A DNA stretch of 13,317 bases from a bacterium Ga0077546 (GTDB lineage: Bacteria; Cyanobacteriota; Vampirovibrionia; Obscuribacterales; Obscuribacteraceae), in contig LNEX01000502.1 in the NCBI GenBank assembly GCA_001464165.1, positions 1 through 13,317 on the forward strand, read 5' to 3'. Below, in pieces: positions 6,879 to 13,127 of this stretch. Positions within the stretch are counted from its first letter, which is position 1. Each line of letters begins with the position of its first letter. Under the pieces are notes generated by a model. It searched no databases. It was not told where the DNA came from and saw only the letters and a program-made list of their open reading frames with translations. Position numbers and translations under genes: made by a program.

Positions 6879-6908
6879 TGTATCGATTCAACCCGCAGTC
6901 TATGTCAA
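6879..6908 (-). promoter_or_regulatory. Candidate promoter of the papain-like gene
   Basis: Read on the minus strand, a perfect TTGACA (plus-strand 6903-6908) is followed after 18 bases by GATACA (6879-6884), only 12 bases before the ATG. Transcription would start almost at the ribosome binding site, giving a very short leader. The -10 match is weak. The phased boxes at 6926-6960 lie just upstream of this -35, where an activator would bind. Confidence 0.35.
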
Positions 6909-6925
6909 ACCGACGACCTTGTTAA

Positions 6926-6960
6926 TACGTGCATTTACGTATTTGTACGCAGTTTTACGT
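6926..6960. promoter_or_regulatory. Four TACGY boxes at exact 10-bp spacing
   Basis: TACGT occurs at 6926, 6936 and 6956, and TACGC at 6946, so four boxes repeat with a strict 10-base period, each separated by an AT-rich five-base filler. All would lie on the same face of the DNA helix, as in cooperative binding of a regulator. The array is in the divergent spacer between the papain-like gene and the MqnC-like gene. A second pair, AATCTGC at 6983 and 6993, has the same 10-base period. Confidence 0.6.
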
Positions 6961-7078
6961 GCTATTCCCAATTTTTCGATTAAATCTGCCGTAATCTGCG
7001 ACAATTTTGCCAATAAGCATCAAGCTTTCGGGGCAAGCGAAACGACTAAAGCCCCCCCGAGCACACCCACGAAAACCC

Positions 7079-8191
7079 ATGAATATAACTACCAGCAGCA
7101 TCAGAGAACAACTCCAAAATCAAATCAGGGTCAGCCGTGAGCAGTCAGAATGGTTGTGGAAAAACGCCTCAAATAACGAGCTAATTGAACTGGCCAGTAT
7201 CGTGCGAGACCGTTACCATCAGCCCAATCATGCCACTTATTTATTGATGCGCATCATCAATTACACCAATATTTGCGTAGCAAAGTGCGACTATTGCTCG
7301 TTCTACCGCCTACCCCGTGACAAAGACGGCTATGTGCGAGATAACGATTGGATTTTCTCCAAAATCGATGAGTTGACCGCAGTAGGTGGCGATCTCTTTG
7401 GCTTCAATGGCGGCTTTAACCCTCAACTCAAAATTGAGTACTACGAGGAGCTATTCGGTAAAATTCGCCAAAAGTACGGGGATACAATTGAGTTCTACGC
7501 CCTAACAGTGGTGGAGCTCTTGTACATAGCGCGGCTCAGTAAGCTATCTACGCCTGATGCACTAGCAAGGCTGAAAGCCGCCGGGGTGCGCTGGATAACG
7601 GGCGGTGGGGCGGAAATATTGGCCGATTCATTCCGCCTGCGGCACAGCCCATTGAAGTACACCGTGGCTGAGTACATGGAAACCCAGCGAGACATCCTCG
7701 ATGCGGGACTAAACAGTACCGCCACAATGGTGATTGGTTTCGATGAAAGCTTAGATGAGCGCCTCAGTCACCTTGAGACCGTGCGCAACTTCCAAGATGA
7801 GCGTCTAAACAGCGGCAAATCTGGCTTGTTTAGCTTCTTGTGCTGGACCTACAAACCATACAACAACGAGCTAGGCGGCGAAGAAATTGGCTCAGACGAG
7901 TATTTGCGCCATTTAGCTCTGTGCCGCATCTATCTCGACAATATCAAACACCTGCGCACCTCCGTGCTGACCCAAAACGAAGCAGCACTGCAGGGTTTGC
8001 GCTATGGCGCCGACGATTTTGACGTACCATGGGAAGACGAAGTAACCCAAATGGCTGGGGCTGTGGTGGAACAAGATTTAGAGCGAGTGCTTGGTTACGC
8101 CCATGCCGCCGGGTTTGAAACTACCTACCGCCATGTGGCTAGCAACTCGCTGACTTTTCAGGAGCGCTTGTTAGCTGCCAAAGGGAAGTAG
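7079..8191 (+). CDS. mqnC: Radical-SAM enzyme of the MqnC (dehypoxanthine futalosine cyclase) family
   Basis: A 370-residue radical S-adenosylmethionine enzyme. The 4Fe-4S cluster motif is C66-x3-C70-x2-C73 within NYTNICVAKCDYCSFYR, typical of MqnC, MqnE and CofH. Other family blocks are GGFNP (111-115), GGGAEIL (175-181), STATM (213-217), ERLSHL (227-232) and YLRHLALCRIYLDNI (275-289). MqnC cyclises dehypoxanthine futalosine in the futalosine route to menaquinone. Several motifs deviate: GFDES at 220-224 where MqnC usually has a GxxDT/ET-like loop, and ADDFDVPWEDEV where the family has a GANDxG...EENV signature, so substrate specificity is not certain. The frame can start at a TTG at 7007, but the ATG at 7079 gives the family's normal N-terminus. 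Neither start has a clear ribosome binding site. No other menaquinone gene is in the window. Confidence 0.85.
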   Translation: MNITTSSIREQLQNQIRVSREQSEWLWKNASNNELIELASIVRDRYHQPNHATYLLMRIINYTNICVAKCDYCSFYRLPRDKDGYVRDNDWIFSKIDELTAVGGDLFGFNGGFNPQLKIEYYEELFGKIRQKYGDTIEFYALTVVELLYIARLSKLSTPDALARLKAAGVRWITGGGAEILADSFRLRHSPLKYTVAEYMETQRDILDAGLNSTATMVIGFDESLDERLSHLETVRNFQDERLNSGKSGLFSFLCWTYKPYNNELGGEEIGSDEYLRHLALCRIYLDNIKHLRTSVLTQNEAALQGLRYGADDFDVPWEDEVTQMAGAVVEQDLERVLGYAHAAGFETTYRHVASNSLTFQERLLAAKGK

Positions 8192-8221
8192 AGCCAGAAA
8201 AAAAACAAAGCAATAGATTCG

Positions 8222-8653
8222 ATGAAAGTCACATCCAAATCAGTTGTAGTTGGTGCTTCTCAGACAAAAGTCTGGCAAAAGCTAATTGACTGGCAAACAT
8301 GGCCAACCTGGGACGGTGGCATGGAAACTATCTCTTTCAAAACACCTGTGCAACTGGGTGCCGTTGGCAGGCTTAAAATGAAAGGTGGGCCGGCTGTCGA
8401 TCTGAGAGTAACCGAATTTACTTTCGAGAAATCATACACATCTGAATTTGACTTATGGGGCAGTCGCTTTGTTTTCATTCACTATCTAGACTTAGTCATA
8501 GGCGGCACGCCCAAAGTTCGAGCAACAGTCGAAGTAGAAGCCTATGGTTTTTCTGCACCACTACTGGGGGCACTCGTCAGATATGGTTTAAACAAAGAGA
8601 TGCTTGGATGGCTGGAAAGACTTAGAGACTTGATCGAGACAGGAAGCGCTTAA
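8222..8653 (+). CDS. SRPBCC (START/polyketide-cyclase-like) protein
   Basis: The 143-residue protein has the length and pattern of the SRPBCC helix-grip fold, which encloses a hydrophobic ligand pocket. The opening strand is followed by ASQTKVWQKLIDWQTWPTWDGGMETISF, the classic N-terminal helix-loop of this family. Repeated beta-strand segments follow, and a long C-terminal helix ends MLGWLERLRDLIETG. There is no signal peptide. It starts 30 bases after the MqnC-like gene on the same strand, so co-transcription is likely, and a role in binding a hydrophobic or quinone-related compound is possible but unsupported by residues. The ribosome binding site is weak. The ligand and reaction, if any, cannot be predicted. 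Confidence 0.85.
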   Translation: MKVTSKSVVVGASQTKVWQKLIDWQTWPTWDGGMETISFKTPVQLGAVGRLKMKGGPAVDLRVTEFTFEKSYTSEFDLWGSRFVFIHYLDLVIGGTPKVRATVEVEAYGFSAPLLGALVRYGLNKEMLGWLERLRDLIETGSA

Positions 8654-8738
8654 GATACACTTTTTCGTTAACGCCTTCCAGTTATACTACGGCATACAGT
8701 ATTCAGGGAGAGCAAAAAAAACCAAAAATAAGAGAAAA

Positions 8739-8783
8739 AATTGGACGTGGGGGACTGTCGAAAGACAATCACCCACGCCAATT
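8739..8783 (-). terminator. Strong intrinsic terminator of the beta-CASP gene
   Basis: About 18 base pairs form between 8739-8759 and 8764-8783, with one bulge and two mismatches, closed by a GAAA loop as seen on the plus strand. On the minus strand the hairpin is followed by AATTTTTTCTC and a second T-run, the layout of an intrinsic terminator. It begins 13 bases after the beta-CASP stop. The plus-strand side has no T-run, so the SRPBCC gene's end is less defined. Confidence 0.85.
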
Positions 8784-8796
8784 CAGTAACCATGGG

Positions 8797-10488
8797 TTAC
8801 AGGTCGAAGACCTGACGAGTGGTCGGGATAGTCACGCCCTTCCAATTGAGAGTGTTCTCGATGTGACCCTTCAAACCAGCCAACGCCTCTTCATCGCCGT
8901 GCACGATGAAAGTCATCTTCGGACGACGCTTGAACTTGCCGAGCCACCTGACCGTATCTCCGAAGTCGACCGTGGCGTTGAGACGCACAGGCTTGCCGGC
9001 AATGCGGACAGTCTTGGGCGTATCGAAGTTGACGTTGGCAGCAGCAACGCTGTCAGGGCGCTCACCAGCGGAGGTGCGCACAATCGCCTGACCAAGAGTG
9101 CCTGTGCCCTGATAGCCCACGAACATCACCGTGCACTTACTGTCTGAGAGCCAGTAGTTGAGGTGATTGACGATGCGACCACCAGCAGCCATACCGCTGG
9201 AACTGACAATGATGCACGGCTCGTTGTGCTCGCGATGGAGCGCTTCCGATGCCTTCCAGTCTTCCACAACCGCATGACGCGGAGTGGTGTATGGGTCAAT
9301 ACCGGCTTCGAACAAACCCTTGGTCTCCTCGTTGAGGATGCCGATATGCTTGCGGTGCACTTCAGTAGCAGCCTGAGTCATGCGGCCGTCGACGTAGACG
9401 GGCATGACGGGCACGCGACCGGCTTCCATCAAGATGCGGATGTCGTTTAGCAGAGCCTGAGCCCTACCAACAGCAAACGCCGGAATGAGAATGACACCAC
9501 TGCCCTGGCCTGTATTGACACCAGGAGCGACAGACTTCTTCACCTTGACGGCTTTGCCAGAACTCTTGGCCCTAGCGTGAGCAGCAATCAGCTTGGCTTC
9601 GAGCACATCGAGGCGGTCACGCTTCTGGTGCAGGCGATTGCCGTAGGTAGATTCGACCATGACATAGTCGGCAGCAGCGACAGGCTGCAAATCACGCAGC
9701 AGGGGCATGTCGGGGCGACCAATGTTGCCAGAGAAGCAGAACGTGCGCTTCTGGCTGCCAGTACCAATCTCGAGGTTGACGACAGCGGCGCCGAGGATGT
9801 GTCCGGCTTCGGTGAAGGTGAACGAAATGGCGTCAGTGACAGCGAAACGCTGGTCATAGTCGACAGTGCGCAGAACCTTCAAGCTGGACTGTGCTTCTTC
9901 TTGGGTGTAGAGCGGGGAGAAGCGCGGAGCAGCAGCCTTGCCAGAAGCATCCTTGGGGGCGGCCTTAGATGCAGTCTTGCTGGAAGCACGCGGATTCTTG
10001 CCCTTGGGGCTGGCGCTCTTCGAGGCGGAGCCCTTGAGCTGTTGAGCGCCAGGGGCAGTCAGGTCAGCAGGCTGGTTTGCCTTCTCGAGGCGGGCGTTCT
10101 TGCGTTTGGCTTCTTCTTCCTGGAGGTAGCCAGAGTCGGGCAGAATGACACCCATCAAGTCGCGGGTTGCCGGGGTAACGTAGACAGAGCCTTTGAAGCC
10201 GTCCTTGATCAACTTCGGCAGGTAGGCCGAGTGGTCGACGTGAGCGTGGCTGATGATGGCAAAGTCAATATCAGAGGCATTGATGCCGGAGGGCAAGCGC
10301 TTCTGGAAGTCGGCCTGTGGGTTCTCGACGGTCAAGCCGAGGTCGGCGATGAAGCGAGTGACCTTATCCTTCTCGTGATACTCGAAGAGGTACATCGAGC
10401 CAGTGACAGCGTGAGCTGCACCGAGCACGTGTAAGCGGAGAACCGAGCGACCCGTGCGTGACAGGTCTTTCTGCTGGCGTTTGTTCAT
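8797..10488 (-). CDS. Beta-CASP metallo-beta-lactamase-fold protein (RNase-like), altered active site
   Basis: A 563-residue relative of CPSF73/TTHA0252-type ribonucleases. The opening strand GAAHAVTGSMYLFE (23-36) leads to HAHVDH (81-86), then H230 in TEAGHILGAA, the ESTYG motif A (279-283), SSSGMAAGGRIVNHL (429-443) and motif C VHG (529-531). Two expected residues are missing. The bridging Asp of motif 4 is Asn255 (FSGNIGRPD), and the SAHAD-type motif B, which carries the catalytic His, is absent: the chain runs NATVDFGDTVRWL. Nuclease activity is therefore doubtful, and a regulatory or binding role is possible. A Lys/Ala/Ser-rich linker (about 150-188) and a second basic insert (306-330) could bind RNA. 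The ATG at 10488 has GGAG 11 bases upstream; an upstream in-frame TTG at 10542 is less likely. Confidence 0.9.
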   Translation of the reverse strand: MNKRQQKDLSRTGRSVLRLHVLGAAHAVTGSMYLFEYHEKDKVTRFIADLGLTVENPQADFQKRLPSGINASDIDFAIISHAHVDHSAYLPKLIKDGFKGSVYVTPATRDLMGVILPDSGYLQEEEAKRKNARLEKANQPADLTAPGAQQLKGSASKSASPKGKNPRASSKTASKAAPKDASGKAAAPRFSPLYTQEEAQSSLKVLRTVDYDQRFAVTDAISFTFTEAGHILGAAVVNLEIGTGSQKRTFCFSGNIGRPDMPLLRDLQPVAAADYVMVESTYGNRLHQKRDRLDVLEAKLIAAHARAKSSGKAVKVKKSVAPGVNTGQGSGVILIPAFAVGRAQALLNDIRILMEAGRVPVMPVYVDGRMTQAATEVHRKHIGILNEETKGLFEAGIDPYTTPRHAVVEDWKASEALHREHNEPCIIVSSSGMAAGGRIVNHLNYWLSDSKCTVMFVGYQGTGTLGQAIVRTSAGERPDSVAAANVNFDTPKTVRIAGKPVRLNATVDFGDTVRWLGKFKRRPKMTFIVHGDEEALAGLKGHIENTLNWKGVTIPTTRQVFDL

Positions 10489-10748
10489 GTTTGTTATTTC
10501 TCCATGTTCTGAAATTCCGCTCAGACGGCATTGCGCGTCCAAGCGGTTTCCCGCGTGTGATTCAAAGATGTCGAGTCAGTTAGCATCCAAACAAGTAGTT
10601 AGTTTGCTAGCTAGTCGTTAACACCTACATTCGAGGCACGGGCGCCGCGAAAATATGAATAAAGGGAAGAGCGTAGGTTTGGAGGTCTTTGTTTGTTTGG
10701 CTAGATTTGGGAGGAAATTGAGAATACCCAGAGAACCTAGCAGCATGC

Positions 10749-10940
10749 AGCTATCACAATCAAAGCAATTGAGATTAGAGAAGAGCTAATAACCACGTGC
10801 TTCGGCGCCCGCTTGACCATTGCAGATTAGTAAGGCTACCGCGAACACCTGACATCTACTCAGCTTGTCAACATGAGCAAGGCTCGCTATTGGTCTATTT
10901 AGGAGCTATGAGCCATAGCTATTGAGATCAAAGCAACTAA
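10749..10940. repeat. Imperfect 24-bp direct repeat, two copies 168 bp apart
   Basis: The copies at 10749-10772 and 10917-10940 share AGCTAT at the left and TCAAAGCAA at the right, about 17 of 24 bases in all. The second copy begins inside the inverted repeat at 10904-10920. They could be two sites for one regulator, or chance. Confidence 0.35.
10904..10920. repeat. Inverted repeat AGCTATG-AGC-CATAGCT
   Basis: Seven-base arms are perfectly complementary around three bases. It sits immediately upstream of the candidate promoter at 10922-10949, as an operator or activator site might. Confidence 0.5.
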
Positions 10941-10949
10941 AGCGATAAC
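10922..10949 (+). promoter_or_regulatory. Candidate rhomboid promoter
   Basis: TTGAGA (10922-10927) and GATAAC (10944-10949) are 16 bases apart and point toward the rhomboid gene. Five of six and four of six positions match consensus. The leader would be about 200 bases. Confidence 0.3.
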
Positions 10950-11026
10950 ACTGAGTGTCTATTCTTTTCTTCAAAATCCGCCCAAGAGTTCTTAAAGCCC
11001 CAAATACACACATTCTCTCTCAAACA

Positions 11027-11038
11027 GAAGTGCACTTC
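11027..11038. promoter_or_regulatory. 12-bp perfect palindrome GAAGTGCACTTC
   Basis: A fully self-complementary 12-mer in the rhomboid leader region, about 120 bases before the start codon. It could be a dimer-binding site. No regulator is suggested by the window. Confidence 0.35.
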
Positions 11039-11155
11039 GTGTAGCTGGTTCTTTGCCGTCCCCCCCTGAGGCTGACTGCGGATTTTCATGCAACCAATAC
11101 CAACAAAAAAATCGTATGAAGCGCCTCAGCCTTCGACGATTGATAGGAGCAATCT

Positions 11156-11908
11156 ATGTTTCCGCTCAAGGACAACCTGCGTTGCAATAATTTTGCAACC
11201 ATCTCGACCTGGCTGATCGTGGCAAACCTTCTCGCTTTCTTCGCAGAAGTGGGAATGATCGTCTCGGGTCACCAGGAAGAGTTTTTCAGCACCTGGCTCA
11301 TGGTGCCTCACAACTTTTTCACCGATATCGCCAGTGGCGACCCGACTGCAGTTGGTTGGGCAATCGTGACCGTTTTCTCGTCCATGTTTCTGCATGGTTC
11401 GTTCGGTCACATTTTCGGCAACATGTTCTTCCTCTACGTCTTCGGCAAAGCAGTCGAAAATCGCATCGGTAAGTGGCGTTTCCTCGCCTTCTACCTGGTC
11501 TCCGGTATTCTCGCTTCCCTTTGCCACGCCTACAGCGAGCCCGGCTCGATGATTCCCACCCTTGGTGCCTCTGGCGCCATCGCTGGCGTCCTCGGTGCTT
11601 ACTTGCTGCTCTGGCCGACCGCGACCATCTCTGGTTTCTACGTCGTTCCTGCTCCCGCTTATGTCCATACCAAGGCCTACTGGTTCCTGGTTGGCTGGTT
11701 CGTGATGCAGATCTCCGGTGTGCTTGAGTCAATTGGTTCGGTCAGCGGTGGCGGTGTGGCTCTGTGGGCTCACATCGGCGGCTTCATTGCTGGTTTCATC
11801 CTGGCCGGTCTGGTCAAGATCTTCCAGCCCGTCAGCGAAGTCTGCATTGTTCCGGTTCCGGACTGCAAGACGAACGATGACGAAGCCAAGGCAGACAAGA
11901 AGAAGTAA
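11156..11908 (+). CDS. Rhomboid family intramembrane serine protease
   Basis: A 250-residue membrane protease that cleaves other membrane proteins within or next to their transmembrane helices. The catalytic serine is S139 in the LGASGAIAG motif and the catalytic histidine is H206 in WAHIGGFIAG. The conserved H80-x4-H85-x3-N89 group (HGSFGHIFGN) of transmembrane helix 2 is also present. About six transmembrane segments are visible, at roughly 15-37, 67-80, 87-100, 108-124, 141-158, 175-193 and 205-224, some of them short. The C-terminus is a charged Asp/Lys tail (TNDDEAKADKKK), probably cytoplasmic. The ATG has AGGAG six bases upstream. Codon choice is strongly biased to C-ending codons, as in the beta-CASP gene. 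It is a single-gene unit with its own strong terminator. The substrate is unknown. Confidence 0.96.
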   Translation: MFPLKDNLRCNNFATISTWLIVANLLAFFAEVGMIVSGHQEEFFSTWLMVPHNFFTDIASGDPTAVGWAIVTVFSSMFLHGSFGHIFGNMFFLYVFGKAVENRIGKWRFLAFYLVSGILASLCHAYSEPGSMIPTLGASGAIAGVLGAYLLLWPTATISGFYVVPAPAYVHTKAYWFLVGWFVMQISGVLESIGSVSGGGVALWAHIGGFIAGFILAGLVKIFQPVSEVCIVPVPDCKTNDDEAKADKKK

Positions 11909-11971
11909 TCAAAAAACGGCATTGCTGAATTAATACGCAGCAAACTAAAATTTAGATTGCCGGATTTTGAG

Positions 11972-12044
11972 TTCCCAGAGGAAGGTTTGAATCATTCGGT
12001 GTAAACCGACAAGTGATTCAGACTTTCTCTCTGGGAATTTTTTT
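11972..12044 (+). terminator. Very strong intrinsic terminator of the rhomboid gene
   Basis: The outer TTCCCAGAG (11972-11980) pairs with CTCTGGGAA (12029-12037). The stem continues through 11981-11994 with 12014-12027 (two wobbles), and an inner CGGT-GTAA-ACCG hairpin caps it. Seven T (12038-12044) follow directly. This is about 23 base pairs plus a capping stem, 63 bases after the stop codon. Confidence 0.9.
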
Positions 12045-12064
12045 CGACTATATCTATGACTTTC

Positions 12065-12177
12065 TATAATAGAAATATGATTACATATAATAAAGCAGGT
12101 CATAAAGAAAAAGAGCCAAACCGACAAGGGAAGATACAGCCGCAGCTGTTATCATCCCTTGCCGGCCAGCACTTTTT
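12065..12177 (+). ncRNA. Possible small RNA (speculative)
   Basis: A perfect TATAAT at 12065-12070, within a 15-base palindrome (12061-12075), could start a transcript near 12077. A hairpin at 12125-12161 follows (CAAGGGA, GATA and CAGC paired over a CGCA loop), with a run of five T at 12173-12177. No good -35 box is present, and the T-run is 11 bases from the hairpin. The same hairpin could instead be the minus-strand terminator of the exonuclease gene. Confidence 0.2.
12125..12161 (-). terminator. Hairpin, possible terminator of the exonuclease gene
   Basis: CAAGGGA pairs with TCCCTTG, then GATA with TATC and CAGC with GCTG, with one mismatch and one bulge, over a CGCA loop. On the minus strand a T-rich segment (CTCTTTTTCTTT) begins about 10 bases later. 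It lies 70 bases past the exonuclease stop. Termination efficiency is uncertain because of the gap. Confidence 0.4.
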
Positions 12178-12230
12178 ACGAGCCGATTGATGCGGCATAT
12201 AGCCTTATTTTGCCTGCCTAATTTAGGATT

Positions 12231-12788
12231 CTAACGACGGAGCCTGGCAGTGCTCAGCTCAATCATGAGCCTGGCAATGTTATGCGAATCAACGTCGGCA
12301 CGGTGCGGCACACCTTCGAAAGCGAGACCAAGGCGATTGAGCTTTTCTTCCAGTTTCACATTGCGAAAGTCGCCAGTGAACATAGAATAGAGCACTGAAA
12401 CATTGAGCTCATCTTCACCAAAGGGCGAAGCCAAGCCGAAGAGTGCGCATTGCCAATCGAGGGCTTTGCGATCTCCAGCCGAATCAGACACCAGCAAGCG
12501 ATTGCGACTGCCATACTTTTCAGTGAGGCGGCGCACAGCTTCGGTGAATTCACAGCCCTGGCGCTTGAGCGCTTCTTCTGTCCAGCCGGTCAACTCGGTG
12601 CAAAACGGGCTGATGCTAGACATGGTTGGAATGATAGGAATGCTCCTGACCTTGAGGACTTTCATCCGGGCCAGGTCAACTGTTGTGAGGCCGATTTCGA
12701 TAATCTCCTGCCGCTCATCCGAAGGGAAAACTCCTCCGGGATAGCAGCTGAGCTCGAGATCAAGCACATTGGCTATGTGGTTTTTCAT
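12231..12788 (-). CDS. DEDDh 3'-5' exonuclease (ERI-1/KapD-like)
   Basis: The 185-residue protein is a single exonuclease domain of the DnaQ-like DEDDh type, which removes nucleotides from 3' ends using two metal ions. ExoI is VLDLELS with D10 and E12. ExoII contains D106 (SDSAGDRKALDW), and ExoIII is PHRADVDSHNIARL with H162 and D167. The segment PIIPTMSSISPFCTELTGWTEEAL, a characteristic substrate-side loop, resembles ERI-1, Snipper and KapD proteins, so RNA is the likely substrate, though this is inference. The ATG has only a weak AAGAAG ten bases upstream. A 12-bp palindrome lies 16 bases before the start. It follows the small membrane protein on the same strand, but a terminator lies between them. 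Confidence 0.92.
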   Translation of the reverse strand: MKNHIANVLDLELSCYPGGVFPSDERQEIIEIGLTTVDLARMKVLKVRSIPIIPTMSSISPFCTELTGWTEEALKRQGCEFTEAVRRLTEKYGSRNRLLVSDSAGDRKALDWQCALFGLASPFGEDELNVSVLYSMFTGDFRNVKLEEKLNRLGLAFEGVPHRADVDSHNIARLMIELSTARLRR

Positions 12789-12803
12789 AAGTTATGTCTT
12801 CTT

Positions 12804-12815
12804 AGTAACGTTACT
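12804..12815. promoter_or_regulatory. 12-bp perfect palindrome AGTAACGTTACT before the exonuclease gene
   Basis: This self-complementary 12-mer lies 16 bases upstream of the exonuclease ATG, between the gene and its expected promoter, where a bound dimer would block transcription. No clear -10/-35 pair was found around it. Confidence 0.4.
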
Positions 12816-12836
12816 GCGAGCAAATTTTTTCTACGA

Positions 12837-12865
12837 GAAAAAACCAGATAGCGCTTCAGCTGGTT
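12837..12865 (-). terminator. Terminator of the small membrane protein gene
   Basis: On the minus strand AACCAG pairs with CTGGTT over a 12-base loop and is followed by a run of T (the A-run at 12837-12843 on the plus strand). The hairpin overlaps the stop codon. The stem is short, so read-through into the exonuclease gene is possible. Confidence 0.6.
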
Positions 12866-13127
12866 AGGCTGCAGGGCGCTTCCAGAGATACTTGAACAAC
12901 AGCGCCACCGGCAAGTTGCCGAAAATCAGGGGAATCTGAATCCAGCTGGCAGCTGCGCCAGAGAGCTTGAGAGCGTAGAAGATGGACTGATAGCCAGCCA
13001 AGCCCTTGCTCAGACCTTCCTGATAGAAGGTGGGGAAGGTATCGCTCATGGCCCAGGCAGGCAGAGCAATGAGAATTGCCACCCAGACAACGAGGATAGC
13101 GATGGCGAATTTGCGGTTGTTTGACAT
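12864..13127 (-). CDS. Small membrane protein, unknown function
   Basis: An 87-residue hydrophobic protein. Residues about 6-27 (FAIAILVVWVAILIALPAWAM) form either a signal peptide or a first membrane helix, with a possible cleavage after AWA. Residues about 60-80 (WIQIPLIFGNLPVALLFKYLW) form a second membrane helix, followed by a basic KRPAA tail. The intervening loop (SDTFPTFYQEGLSKGLAGYQSIFYALKLSGAA) has no known motif. The start codon has AGGA eight bases upstream. I do not recognise a family. It precedes the exonuclease gene on the same strand but is separated from it by a terminator. Confidence 0.7.
   Translation of the reverse strand: MSNNRKFAIAILVVWVAILIALPAWAMSDTFPTFYQEGLSKGLAGYQSIFYALKLSGAAASWIQIPLIFGNLPVALLFKYLWKRPAA

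Larger units (their letters stand above)
10489..11155. other. Long gene-free divergent spacer
   Basis: This 667-base stretch separates the divergent beta-CASP and rhomboid genes. No open frame of note lies in it. It contains an imperfect 24-base direct repeat (10749-10772 and 10917-10940), an inverted repeat (10904-10920), a 12-bp palindrome (11027-11038), a candidate promoter (10922-10949) and a long-range inverted repeat before the rhomboid gene (11066-11129). An undetected small RNA cannot be excluded. Confidence 0.6.

Noticed and set aside
7007..7078. TTG start extending the MqnC-like protein by 24 residues
   Set aside because: The extra residues do not resemble the family N-terminus and have no ribosome binding site; the ATG at 7079 fits the usual family length.
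9577..10434. 285-codon open frame on the plus strand
   Set aside because: Antisense shadow of the beta-CASP gene, which has clear family motifs; the long frame results from its biased codons.
10489..10542. TTG start extending the beta-CASP protein by 18 residues
   Set aside because: The ATG at 10486-10488 has a better ribosome binding site (GGAG) and the extension has no family similarity.
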